Numbered from the stretch's first letter, positions 1-6,829 are shown. The stretch is DNA of 7,346 nucleotides from Gammaproteobacteria bacterium (GCA_027297825.1 JAPUHH010000076.1:1-7346), one strand, 5' to 3'. The notes: generated from the sequence alone by a model not told the origin. A program made the numbers and translations.

Positions 1-46
1 AGGAGTAATTTGTGAGTTAAAATTTATTTATTTTGAGAATCCAGAT

Positions 47-322
47 ATGCCAATTCAACATCGATTTAGAATCAACCTGTTGAGCGTGGCGAGAGTACTT
101 ATAAGTGTTCTAATAATATTCTTTGTGTCGCAGTCGCTTGCGGAAGAAATGAGTTATGGTGAAATGGCTGGAATTATTCGTTCTGCAGGTCGTTCGTATG
201 CAAGAGTGCTGGACTTGCAACGCACCGGTGAAAACTCATGGAGTATACAACGCAATTTCGGAAGTTTCTATGTTACTCGTGATGCAGACGGGGAATTTAG
301 CATTAACAGCTCTGACCAATGA
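47..322 (+). CDS. Small secreted protein of unknown function (91 aa)
   Basis: I do not recognise a named family. The first ~32 residues look like a Sec signal peptide: basic start (HRFR), hydrophobic core LISVLIIFFV, and a likely signal peptidase I site after SQSLA, before EEMSYG. The mature part is only about 59 residues. It has an alternating pattern (YARVLDLQ, SWSIQR, FYVTRDADGEFSI) suggesting a few beta strands, loosely like PepSY-type periplasmic domains, but this is not a firm match. It has no cysteines, so it is not a lipoprotein and has no disulfides. The ATG is preceded by a weak GAG about 9 bases upstream, and the frame ends at TGA. It is the only complete gene on the plus strand and converges on the Spy-like gene, with 54 bases between them. 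It is probably exported to the periplasm. An alternative reading frame inside it has no signal peptide and is less likely. Confidence 0.6.
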   Translation: MPIQHRFRINLLSVARVLISVLIIFFVSQSLAEEMSYGEMAGIIRSAGRSYARVLDLQRTGENSWSIQRNFGSFYVTRDADGEFSINSSDQ

Positions 323-376
323 ATTTGATTTACGCTAAAATAATATTACAAGTTTTATAATTCATTAATTTAATAT
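323..376. other. Convergent intergenic gap, AT-rich, no clear terminator
   Basis: This gap lies between two convergent stop codons. It is almost entirely A and T. I see no GC-containing stem followed by a T run on either strand, so any terminator here is not of the classical intrinsic type, or the genes may end in overlapping transcripts. Confidence 0.4.
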
Positions 377-856
377 TTATTCTAAAAGCTTCAATTTCAT
401 CGCAATTTCATGATTAACAATGGCATCTAACTTGTTATCGATTTGATAGAAGAGAGTGACTTTTTTGTTAGGTAAAATTTTTCTGAATTCCTTAACATAC
501 TTTTGCTTAATTAATAGTTTTTCATTTTCTATAGAAAAAAATTCGTCAAGCATCTTAGCGGCTAAATTATCTGTCATACGATTAGCCTCGTTGGCCCGAC
601 GAAATTCAACAATCATATCAAATTTACGACGATACACATTACCCATATCTCTCTCATAATTAGCGTAGATATTCCAGAAATCTTTATCTTGTTGGTTAGT
701 AAATTGCATATATTTTGCAATTTGCACTTTCTTTTTCGCTTCTAATGTAATTCGTTGCACATTGAGGTCTTGGTCTTGCGCGAATCCGTTGGCACCAAAT
801 AGAACTAGTATCGCAAATAAAATCGTGCGGTATATTAGAAACCTTGGCTTAACCAT
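377..856 (-). CDS. Spy/CpxP-like small helical periplasmic protein (159 aa)
   Basis: The N-terminus is a clear signal peptide: KPRFLIYR, then TILFAILVLFGA, with likely cleavage after NGFA, before QDQD. The mature ~133 residues are rich in Lys, Glu, Arg and Asn and appear almost wholly helical. They include FWNIYANYERD near residues 60-70, and the C-terminal LPNKKVTLFYQIDNKLDAI resembles the ends of Spy/CpxP-related small periplasmic proteins in Proteobacteria. Known family members are envelope-stress chaperones or metal-linked sensors. That role here is inference; the classic LTxxQ motif is not obvious. The ATG has a good Shine-Dalgarno (GGAGA, 9-base spacing). It lies 137 bases downstream of mlaA on the same strand, so it may have its own promoter or be read through from the lipid-transport cluster. 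Export and helical nature are well supported; family assignment moderately so. Confidence 0.65.
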   Translation of the reverse strand: MVKPRFLIYRTILFAILVLFGANGFAQDQDLNVQRITLEAKKKVQIAKYMQFTNQQDKDFWNIYANYERDMGNVYRRKFDMIVEFRRANEANRMTDNLAAKMLDEFFSIENEKLLIKQKYVKEFRKILPNKKVTLFYQIDNKLDAIVNHEIAMKLKLLE

Positions 857-993
857 GTGGAATAATCTCCAGTAATTAAATGGATTTAAAAAACATTGTA
901 ATAAAAACGATGCTTTATAGGAAAATTTCAGTTAAGTTTTCTAACTACAAGCATATAAGAATTGCGGCTATAAATTATTATATTTGGTTAATT
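857..993. other. Intergenic region between mlaA and the Spy-like gene
   Basis: These 137 bases are AT-rich. On the minus strand there are -10-like sequences (TATAAT, and TATAAA about 70 bases before the Spy-like ATG), but no convincing -35 at proper spacing, so I do not fix a promoter. Short inverted pairs (AGTTA/TAACT around 930-946) are too weak to call a terminator for mlaA. Small open frames on the plus strand here have no ribosome binding site and run into the mlaA antisense strand. Confidence 0.35.
866..870 (-). promoter_or_regulatory. Ribosome binding site of the Spy-like gene
   Basis: GGAGA on the minus strand lies 9 bases before the ATG at 856. It supports that start and contrasts with several genes in the neighbouring cluster that lack such a site. 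Confidence 0.6.
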
Positions 994-1755
994 CTATTTA
1001 CTGATTTGAAGCTTACGGTATTCCAACCAAAAATTCCGTATCCAATAGTATTCAAAGGGTGATCCCATTTCATAGTAGCGAAAACCGATGTTGGCACGCG
1101 TATCGACTCCATTTAAAAGCCCTAGTGCTAATTGTTCTTCACTCTTTATGTCCACCAACCAAGGCACAGGCTCATAAACAGGATGAAAAATTCGGTCGAT
1201 AATTTTAGAAGGTGCATCGCGAAGCGTGCTGGGGCCAACGATGGGCAATATAAAATACGGCCCCGGCCCTAATCCCCAATGACCTAATGTTTGGCCAAAA
1301 TCCTCGTTTTGATGGTAAAGCCCAAAGCTGGTCGCGGGGTCCATCAGTCCGCCAATTCCGATGGTGCTATTGACGACGAGACGGCCAAAAGTGCGGCCAA
1401 ATTGAGTAGGCTTGGCTTGCAATAGCAAATTTGCGAGATTACTAAATTCGCCTAAATTTTTAAAAAAATTATGAATACCTGTGCGCGCAATCCCAGGCAC
1501 AACAGATTTATATGCATTAACCGTGGGGATGAAAATGTAGCGATCGAATCGAGCATTAAAGTTATACATCCAATGGTTATACCCTTCCCACGGATCGTAA
1601 AAATCCTTTACCACTATCTCATCGCCAGCTGGCAAAACATCCGATAACTGCCTTGTTGCGGTCTCATCTCCAACATCAGGTTGCGTGGTTGCGCAAGCAC
1701 TAAGACCCAATGCAAACAAAATTAAAGATACTTGAAAAAATGATCTCGCTTTCAT
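994..1755 (-). CDS. mlaA: MlaA (VacJ) outer-membrane phospholipid-binding lipoprotein
   Basis: MlaA sits in the outer membrane. In the known family it removes mislocalised phospholipids from the outer leaflet and passes them to periplasmic partners. The 253-residue protein matches the family's usual length. It begins with a lipoprotein signal peptide whose lipobox ends LSAC, giving lipidated Cys21. The MlaA domain covers about residues 50-245: the hallmark DPWEGYNHWMYNFN at 54-67, GRLVVNSTIGIGGLMDPAT at 124-142, EDFGQTLGHWG at 151-161 and the PYFILPIVGPSTLRD block ending at 180. The C-terminal tail (FEYYWIRNFWLEYRK) corresponds to the usual conserved Tyr/Arg-rich end but is divergent. It is the last gene of the cluster, 18 bases after the hydrolase stop, so co-transcription is likely. 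No Shine-Dalgarno is visible before its ATG. Having mlaA in the same cluster as the transporter genes, with no mlaC, is the notable point. Confidence 0.95.
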   Translation of the reverse strand: MKARSFFQVSLILFALGLSACATTQPDVGDETATRQLSDVLPAGDEIVVKDFYDPWEGYNHWMYNFNARFDRYIFIPTVNAYKSVVPGIARTGIHNFFKNLGEFSNLANLLLQAKPTQFGRTFGRLVVNSTIGIGGLMDPATSFGLYHQNEDFGQTLGHWGLGPGPYFILPIVGPSTLRDAPSKIIDRIFHPVYEPVPWLVDIKSEEQLALGLLNGVDTRANIGFRYYEMGSPFEYYWIRNFWLEYRKLQISK

Positions 1756-1773
1756 TACTTTGAAATTGATTAG

Positions 1774-3078
1774 TTAATTTTCAAAAAACTCGACCATATA
1801 AGCGACATTATCTTTATAAGCCATATTGCCAAGATGACCTCCGCGTGGATAGATCTTACTCCTATCACCGAATACATCCTTTAACCAGTCCATCTCTCCT
1901 GGTGCCATGATAATGTCATCTTCATTATGCATCAGACCAATCTTTTTACTGTTACGTAAATAGTCTTCGAGTGGATACAAACTTGCACGCTGCACAAGTT
2001 TTTCAAATGTTATTTCTGGATCACGACCTTGGTAGAAGGGCAGCATGAGTTCTTGCGCATACTCCATAAATCCAGTGCGATGTGCAACCACAAAGTAATC
2101 TGTAACGTCGGCCGTAATCTTAGCTTTAGTACCTTTAGGTACAATATAACCTGACTGTGACATTACATCTGCCGTAACCATCAATGAAGCAGCGCTGATG
2201 CGAAAGGCAGTCCCAATAAGTGCTTCAAGATCTTCATCCTTTGGATTTTGATCTTTATATGCTTCGAATAAAGATTCCGGAGTTAACTGCAGTTGGCTAG
2301 TCGGTGATGCGACAAAACGTTCTGTCGCTGTATTCCATATTTTTTGCCAAAATACGCGAAATTCCTTACCAGTTTTAATGTTGTTATCCAGGTAGTCGTC
2401 TAGGATATCTACAGAGTTAAGTAAACTCACCGGTGTATTGATAACTAGCGCCTTTTTAAAATTAAAAAATTTCTGCTGCTCATCTATATAAGCTAAGTAC
2501 GCCGTTTGCGCGCCTCCGAGACTGTATCCGGTTACATAAAAATCAGAAACTTCAATTCGACTTTTAAGTTGTGTTGACCATGCCAGTTTCATCACGTTGT
2601 ATAAATCATGAGAATCCTCATCTAGCAAACCTGGAACAGATGAGTTTGAGGCCGCAATGATAAAGCTCATATAGGTTGGAGATGGCAACGTAACTACATG
2701 AAATCCCGCGTTGTAAAATGCACTGGACATGGTTGTCATTTTGGGTCCGGTGTAATTGCCACCAGTGCCGGCGATAATAAATATCAGCGGGGCTTTTTGT
2801 TTTTGCTGAAACAGACCATACGTTATTTTATCGTTATACCAAAAATAATTTGGAGTCACTCGGTCTTTAAATACTTTGAGTTTGAAAAGCTTAACCTTAC
2901 GAGGGACACTTAGATTCGCTTGGTACTCCTGAGGTGTACCAATGATTGTGGCTGCTAATGGATTTTCAATGGGATAGCCATAGCTATTATCTGATGCAGA
3001 TAATGGACACAAAATCCCAAAAACAAATAATGCGCTTAGACATCTAATAATAAAAGTTGTTGGGTTAAAGCAAAACAT
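1774..3078 (-). CDS. Exported alpha/beta-hydrolase, possible lipase or esterase (434 aa)
   Basis: An alpha/beta-hydrolase fold is visible. IIAGTGG (101-107) fits the oxyanion-hole loop; GYSLGG (184-189) is the nucleophile elbow with Ser186; a likely acid is Asp387 or Asp388 in GLMHNEDD; and the catalytic His is probably His415 in PRGGHLGN. A hydrophobic stretch (residues 8-24) followed by LSA indicates a signal peptide cut near residue 28, so the enzyme should act in the periplasm or envelope. About 170 residues between the elbow and the acid form a large helical insertion, probably a lid, consistent with a hydrophobic substrate. Substrate is unknown: phospholipid, lysophospholipid or another acyl ester are guesses from its position between a PqiC-type lipoprotein and mlaA. 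No Shine-Dalgarno precedes the ATG. A 159-base gap with an inverted repeat lies upstream, so it may have an internal promoter together with mlaA. Confidence 0.8.
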   Translation of the reverse strand: MFCFNPTTFIIRCLSALFVFGILCPLSASDNSYGYPIENPLAATIIGTPQEYQANLSVPRKVKLFKLKVFKDRVTPNYFWYNDKITYGLFQQKQKAPLIFIIAGTGGNYTGPKMTTMSSAFYNAGFHVVTLPSPTYMSFIIAASNSSVPGLLDEDSHDLYNVMKLAWSTQLKSRIEVSDFYVTGYSLGGAQTAYLAYIDEQQKFFNFKKALVINTPVSLLNSVDILDDYLDNNIKTGKEFRVFWQKIWNTATERFVASPTSQLQLTPESLFEAYKDQNPKDEDLEALIGTAFRISAASLMVTADVMSQSGYIVPKGTKAKITADVTDYFVVAHRTGFMEYAQELMLPFYQGRDPEITFEKLVQRASLYPLEDYLRNSKKIGLMHNEDDIIMAPGEMDWLKDVFGDRSKIYPRGGHLGNMAYKDNVAYMVEFFEN

Positions 3079-3237
3079 TGAAATCTAATTTTTATTATTA
3101 TCCAGATGTCATTATTAAGTTTAGACATCTATACAATACTCTCATAAATTTGTATTTAATAGATTGTTTCCTACATTCACAGAGTAGCATTACTTAATAC
3201 TTTATCGCCTACAAACACCGCAGTCAGCTATTAGACC
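3079..3237. other. Internal gap of the cluster, possible regulatory region
   Basis: This 159-base gap is the largest within the cluster. It contains a spaced inverted repeat (3104-3130) and AT-rich stretches such as GATAAT on the minus strand about 20 bases before the hydrolase ATG, which could serve as a -10 box. No matching -35 is clear. No terminator-like hairpin with T run follows the PqiC-type stop codon. A secondary promoter for the hydrolase and mlaA is plausible but unproven. Confidence 0.35.
3104..3130. repeat. Spaced inverted repeat AGATGTC-N13-GACATCT
   Basis: Two perfect 7-base arms (3104-3110 and 3124-3130) have centres 20 bases apart, about two helical turns. It lies 25 bases upstream of the hydrolase ATG. 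There is no T run on either side, so it is not an intrinsic terminator; an operator for a dimeric or tetrameric regulator is the more likely reading. Confidence 0.5.
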
Positions 3238-3837
3238 TTAGTCTATATGGCCAACAATTTCATGGGCGAACTGTGCAATTGTGTCATTCAGTGCCGCGAC
3301 TCGAGCTGAGTAACTCGCATCACTCGCATTAGCTTTAAATTCCGAATGCATGGTCTTAAGCTTTGATGCTTCACTTTTTTGCGTTAATTGCCAATGCACA
3401 ACTAACAATGCATCACCATTTGCATTATTTTCAAATTTGATTACTTTTGCGCTGACTCGATAAGCCAATCCCACATTAGAAAGCCATGGATAACTGTGTA
3501 TTAGATGTGAACCTGTTATAGCTTTAATGTTTTCAGCAAGTGTGCGTGTAAACATTGCACCCATCGGTTCTGCCCAACGATCAAATTCAGCCAGATGAAG
3601 TTCGGCAGATTCTGTTTTAGTCACAATTTGTGGGCGGTCGATATAACCAGGTATGTCAATTGGGCCCACGCCCATACGAAGATGGTTTAAATGTTCTTTG
3701 TCGACACTTTCAACTTTTGAATCCAACACATAAAAATGCGAAGGACTCGATTTGCCGCCAAATGAACAACTCGATGTGAATAGCATCAGCAATGCCAAAA
3801 TTATAATGTTCTGCAAGTTATGCATGTGTAGCAGCAA
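3238..3837 (-). CDS. PqiC-type (ABC transporter auxiliary) lipoprotein
   Basis: This belongs to the PqiC/DUF330 family of envelope lipoproteins that accompany MCE transporters. The signal peptide (IIILALLMLF) ends in the lipobox-like TSSC, giving lipidated Cys24 if counted from the TTG start. Family marks are SHFYVLDS just after the lipid anchor, RMGVGPIDIPGYIDRPQIVTK in the 50s to 70s, and EFDRWAEPMGAMFTRTLAENI around 84-104. The remaining ~95 residues form the usual mixed domain. PqiC is known to join the MCE tube at the outer membrane side; that role here is inferred from family and neighbourhood. The start is uncertain. A strong Shine-Dalgarno AAGGAGG lies 4 bases before TTG (3837), 7 before an in-frame CTG (3834) and 16 before the first ATG (3825). 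All choices keep the lipobox. It follows the MCE gene by 39 bases. Confidence 0.85.
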   Translation of the reverse strand: MLLHMHNLQNIIILALLMLFTSSCSFGGKSSPSHFYVLDSKVESVDKEHLNHLRMGVGPIDIPGYIDRPQIVTKTESAELHLAEFDRWAEPMGAMFTRTLAENIKAITGSHLIHSYPWLSNVGLAYRVSAKVIKFENNANGDALLVVHWQLTQKSEASKLKTMHSEFKANASDASYSARVAALNDTIAQFAHEIVGHID

Positions 3838-3841
3838 ATGG

Positions 3842-3848
3842 CCTCCTT
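3842..3848 (-). promoter_or_regulatory. Strong Shine-Dalgarno of the PqiC-type gene
   Basis: AAGGAGG on the minus strand is the best ribosome binding site in the window. Its position favours a non-ATG start (TTG at 3837, or CTG at 3834) over the ATG at 3825, which would be 16 bases away. Confidence 0.6.
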
Positions 3849-3876
3849 AAATAAATAGTGTTTATCATGATGTGCT

Positions 3877-4872
3877 CTATTGCGAATCTGGCTTACCCGA
3901 AAGGAAAGATTCGGGATGGCGTTCTAAGTATTCTACAAAAACACGAAAAGAACGTGACGCACTCGAAAATTCAGTTAGCGCTTCGGTTAAGTCATGGCGA
4001 ATGCTTTCGTCTTTTATCGTATTTCTCACTTCGGCAAATGTTTTTTGAATGTCTATTACAGCAGCTTGGATTTCGTCCATTGTCTTTCCAAAGTTATTCG
4101 CTAAAGGATCTATTTGTTGCTCAATGTTTTGCACAAGATTTTGTATATCAGCCACAGCTACATCAAGTTTTTCGATAGAATTATGCAGACTTGCAGTAAG
4201 CTGCTGCGTGTCTGTTGAGTTAACGAATTTATCAATCCCCTCTACTGTATTTGCCAATTCTGGTGAATTCACAAACTGCTCAATCCCATCAATTGATTTC
4301 CTCAAATCATCAAAGAGTTCGCTAATAGGGACATCTTTAAGTTTTGCGAAAAATTGTTGGAAGTTTTCAATGACGAGTTGGATGTCATTACGGACAGTGG
4401 GAATCTCTCGATATTTACTGTCGTCGTCGCGGAAAACGGGCTCGGTATCAGGATGGTAATCTAAATCTACCAGTAACTGGCCGGTCACAAAGCTTTCCTG
4501 TTGTAATTGCGCACGCAGACCTTTTTCAATAAGTTGGCTAAATAATTCGTCGGATTGAGATTGAGTATACTCCTTACCCAAAACTGTTCGGAAAGCACCA
4601 GATTCCAGCTCAATAATCACTGGCGAGTCAAATTCTAATGTAGACTCGTCGAAGCGCACATATAGTTCACGCACCTGTCCAATCCGCACTCCACGAAAGG
4701 TTACATTTGCACCTACTCTCAAGCCCTGAAGTGAGCCCTCAAAATAAGTAACATACACCTGCCGATCACGAAAGATCTTGCCGCCACCAATCAATATAAG
4801 TGAAGCCACAGTTAAAGCAATAGCGCCAATAATAAATGCACCGATTATGGTTGGGTTTGCTTTTTTACTCAT
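3877..4872 (-). CDS. MlaD-type MCE domain protein (lipid channel subunit)
   Basis: The protein has one N-terminal membrane anchor (about residues 8-30, TIIGAFIIGAIALTVASLIL) and a single MCE domain at roughly 38-140. The domain carries the family marks YFEGSLQGLRVGANVTFRGVRIG (43-65) and SFVTGQLLVDLDYHP (127-141). Residues ~160-315 are predicted helical, with a short internal repeat (GIEQFVNS at 196 and GIDKFVNS at 212). The end has EYLERHPESFLSGK, a motif typical of PqiB-like and single-MCE proteins paired with PqiC lipoproteins. At 331 residues it is much longer than E. coli MlaD (about 180), so it probably builds a hexameric ring with a helical tube reaching across the periplasm. It starts 15 bases after the ATPase stop, with no Shine-Dalgarno before the ATG. 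Family assignment is firm; tube formation is inferred from related proteins. Confidence 0.93.
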   Translation of the reverse strand: MSKKANPTIIGAFIIGAIALTVASLILIGGGKIFRDRQVYVTYFEGSLQGLRVGANVTFRGVRIGQVRELYVRFDESTLEFDSPVIIELESGAFRTVLGKEYTQSQSDELFSQLIEKGLRAQLQQESFVTGQLLVDLDYHPDTEPVFRDDDSKYREIPTVRNDIQLVIENFQQFFAKLKDVPISELFDDLRKSIDGIEQFVNSPELANTVEGIDKFVNSTDTQQLTASLHNSIEKLDVAVADIQNLVQNIEQQIDPLANNFGKTMDEIQAAVIDIQKTFAEVRNTIKDESIRHDLTEALTEFSSASRSFRVFVEYLERHPESFLSGKPDSQ

Positions 4873-4887
4873 GTATTTTTAATTGCA

Positions 4888-5667
4888 CTAATTATTCAGC
4901 TTATTTTCTTGTGGTGGTTGTGCATCACCTCTTAGCAGAAAATTACGCACCACAAAGTTGTCACTGTGATCACGTAAATACTTCGGATTTGCAGTTGCAA
5001 GCATTGTTTTTGTATCAGGATCTAAAAATACCGAATCATCCGCAATTGCAAACATGCTGGCAAGTTCATGCGTCACAATTACTACAGTTGCACCCAAGCT
5101 ATCACGAAGCTCAAGGATCAAATCATCTAATAAGCGCGAACTAATAGGATCAAGCCCAGCAGAGGGCTCGTCAAAGAAAAGAATCTCGGGATCCATAGCG
5201 ATTGCACGCGCAAGACCTGCGCGCTTTTTCATTCCGCCACTAATTTCGTTGGGGTAATAGTCTTCAAACCCTGCCAGACCTACAAGCGCTAATTTAAGTG
5301 AACATAACTCGGCAATTTCTTTGGCCTCTAAATCTGTATATTGTTTAAGACTTAAAGCAATATTTTCAGCCAAGGTCATAGAACTCCACAAAGCACCACT
5401 TTGAAATAACACACCAAAGTTTCGACTCATCTGTTCACGCTCCACATCCGACGCTTTCCAAAAACTTTTCCCTTCGTAGAACACATCCCCTACGGCTGGC
5501 GATTTGAGTCCGATCATAATTTTTAACAACGTGCTTTTGCCACAACCACTGCCCCCCATAATGATAAAAATATCTCCACGATTTACTGTAAAGTCTAAAT
5601 CGCGTTGAATTACAAAGTCGCCATAAGACATCGTAAGATCTTTTACAGTGATGTGAGGATCAGCCAC
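4888..5667 (-). CDS. MlaF-type ABC transporter ATP-binding protein
   Basis: This is the cytoplasmic ATPase that powers the MCE lipid transporter. All nucleotide-binding motifs are intact: Walker A GGSGCGKST (38-46), Q-loop Gln89 (FQSGALW, typical of the MlaF/Ttg2A group), signature ISGGMKKR (142-149), Walker B ILFFDEP (162-168), D-loop GLDP (171-174) and H-loop His200 in VTHE. The ending NFLLRGD is close to the C-terminal region seen in MlaF relatives. The 259-residue length is normal. The start is GTG at 5667: an in-frame TAG lies four codons upstream, no other start codon lies between, and the next ATG would cut into the first strand. Only one base separates it from the permease stop, implying translational coupling. 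Walker A and signature residues leave no doubt about the class; the MlaF subclass follows from FQSGALW, GGMKKR and the neighbours. Confidence 0.94.
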   Translation of the reverse strand: MADPHITVKDLTMSYGDFVIQRDLDFTVNRGDIFIIMGGSGCGKSTLLKIMIGLKSPAVGDVFYEGKSFWKASDVEREQMSRNFGVLFQSGALWSSMTLAENIALSLKQYTDLEAKEIAELCSLKLALVGLAGFEDYYPNEISGGMKKRAGLARAIAMDPEILFFDEPSAGLDPISSRLLDDLILELRDSLGATVVIVTHELASMFAIADDSVFLDPDTKTMLATANPKYLRDHSDNFVVRNFLLRGDAQPPQENKLNN

Positions 5668-5668
5668 C

Positions 5669-6829
5669 TTATATACCTAATACTGTGTAAATCACGTTTA
5701 AAACAGCGTTCGATAAAACGATCGCAACGATGCCGCTCACTACAGCCGCAGTTGTAGCCAACCCCACTGCTGCTGCACTGTTGCCACATTCAATGCCACA
5801 CCTGCAACCGGCTATTGCGATAAGTATCCCATAAACAATTGCTTTAAATAGTCCGCCTGTAAAATCTACCAAATCCACAGAATAAATTGTTTGAACCGCA
5901 TACTGGTACGCACTTACATCTAGAATAGCCAAAGACACTACTGCTCCACCCAAAATACCTAAAAAATTTGCATAGATACTCAATAACGGCAGCATCACGA
6001 TCAAAGCCAATAACTTTGGCAGCACTAAAAAATCGATGGGGTCGATTCCCATCGTGGTGAGTGCATCAATTTCCTCGTTCACTTTCATGGTACCCAGTTG
6101 TGCTGCAAATGCCGCGCCGGTACGGCCAGCCATGATGATCCCTGTCATGATTGCGCCCATTTCGCGCACCACCCCGATGGCAACTAAATCTGCAACATAA
6201 ATTCCGGCACCAAATTGAACCAGCTGAACGACGCCTACAAATGCAAGGATCGCGCCCACTAGAAAAGCAATAAGGCTTACAATTGGAAATGCTTCCGCAC
6301 CCGTTTCTTGGATGGTTACCCAGAGATCGGAACGCTGATAAGTCGCCTTACCACGAATGAAACGTCCGAAAGATTGTGTTATTTCACCCAGGAATGTGAG
6401 TAGTGACTGAGATCTATCCAGAGTATTAAGAAAACCTTTCCCCGCACGTGTAAAAATATTTTCTTTTTTAGCTTGCTTGCGTGCGCCTTCACGCTCTTCT
6501 ACAGCAAAAGCAAGCTTTAATAATCGTTGTGCGCCTTCGGGAAGAGCGGATAAATTTACATTTACCATTTCTTGATCGGCAAGTCTTCGTAACTTAGCAA
6601 GGAAGACAATTAAACCACTGTCCCAATCACCAAGGTGATGGGTATTTATATCTATTGAATTGGTTTTACTGCTGGCGAATTTTTCAAATACAAATTCGGT
6701 ATCGGGGAGTTGATTTTCAATTACCCAATCACCTAAGAGATGTATACCAAAAACCCCTTGTTTTTCTTCTAAGCGGATTTCTGCGCTTTGAGCTGAAGAA
6801 TTCACTTTTCTATTTGCAACATATCTCAA
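5669..6829 (-). CDS. MlaE-type lipid ABC permease with N-terminal STAS-like domain
   Basis: The inner-membrane permease of an MCE transporter. Residues ~18-112 form a soluble STAS-like domain (GDWVIEN, then HHLGDWDSGLIVFL at 64-77), the counterpart of the separate MlaB protein in E. coli. A basic linker with an amphipathic stretch follows (118-165). The permease domain (about 170-386) has roughly five to six membrane segments and the MlaE signature REMGAIMTGIIMAGRTGAAFAAQLG-TMKVNEEIDALTTMG (222-261), the loop that contacts the ATPase. The 386-residue length is normal for the fused form. The start is uncertain: an in-frame TAG lies just upstream of TTG 6829, an in-frame GTG occurs at 6805, and the first in-frame ATG is far inside the STAS domain. 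Neither start has a clear Shine-Dalgarno. It is the first gene of the cluster, so the promoter should lie upstream in 6830-7100. Confidence 0.93.
   Translation of the reverse strand: MRYVANRKVNSSAQSAEIRLEEKQGVFGIHLLGDWVIENQLPDTEFVFEKFASSKTNSIDINTHHLGDWDSGLIVFLAKLRRLADQEMVNVNLSALPEGAQRLLKLAFAVEEREGARKQAKKENIFTRAGKGFLNTLDRSQSLLTFLGEITQSFGRFIRGKATYQRSDLWVTIQETGAEAFPIVSLIAFLVGAILAFVGVVQLVQFGAGIYVADLVAIGVVREMGAIMTGIIMAGRTGAAFAAQLGTMKVNEEIDALTTMGIDPIDFLVLPKLLALIVMLPLLSIYANFLGILGGAVVSLAILDVSAYQYAVQTIYSVDLVDFTGGLFKAIVYGILIAIAGCRCGIECGNSAAAVGLATTAAVVSGIVAIVLSNAVLNVIYTVLGI

Noticed and set aside
323..376. Bidirectional terminator between the two convergent genes
   Set aside because: Only very short AT-only inverted pairs are present, with no stable stem next to a T run.
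3858..4178. Open frame of 106 codons on the plus strand over the end of the MCE gene
   Set aside because: It is antisense to a firmly identified gene and shows no recognisable domain or ribosome binding site.
4049..4459. Open frame of 136 codons on the plus strand
   Set aside because: It is wholly antisense to the MCE gene, whose family motifs are clear, and its translation is Ser/Cys-rich low-quality sequence without domain features.
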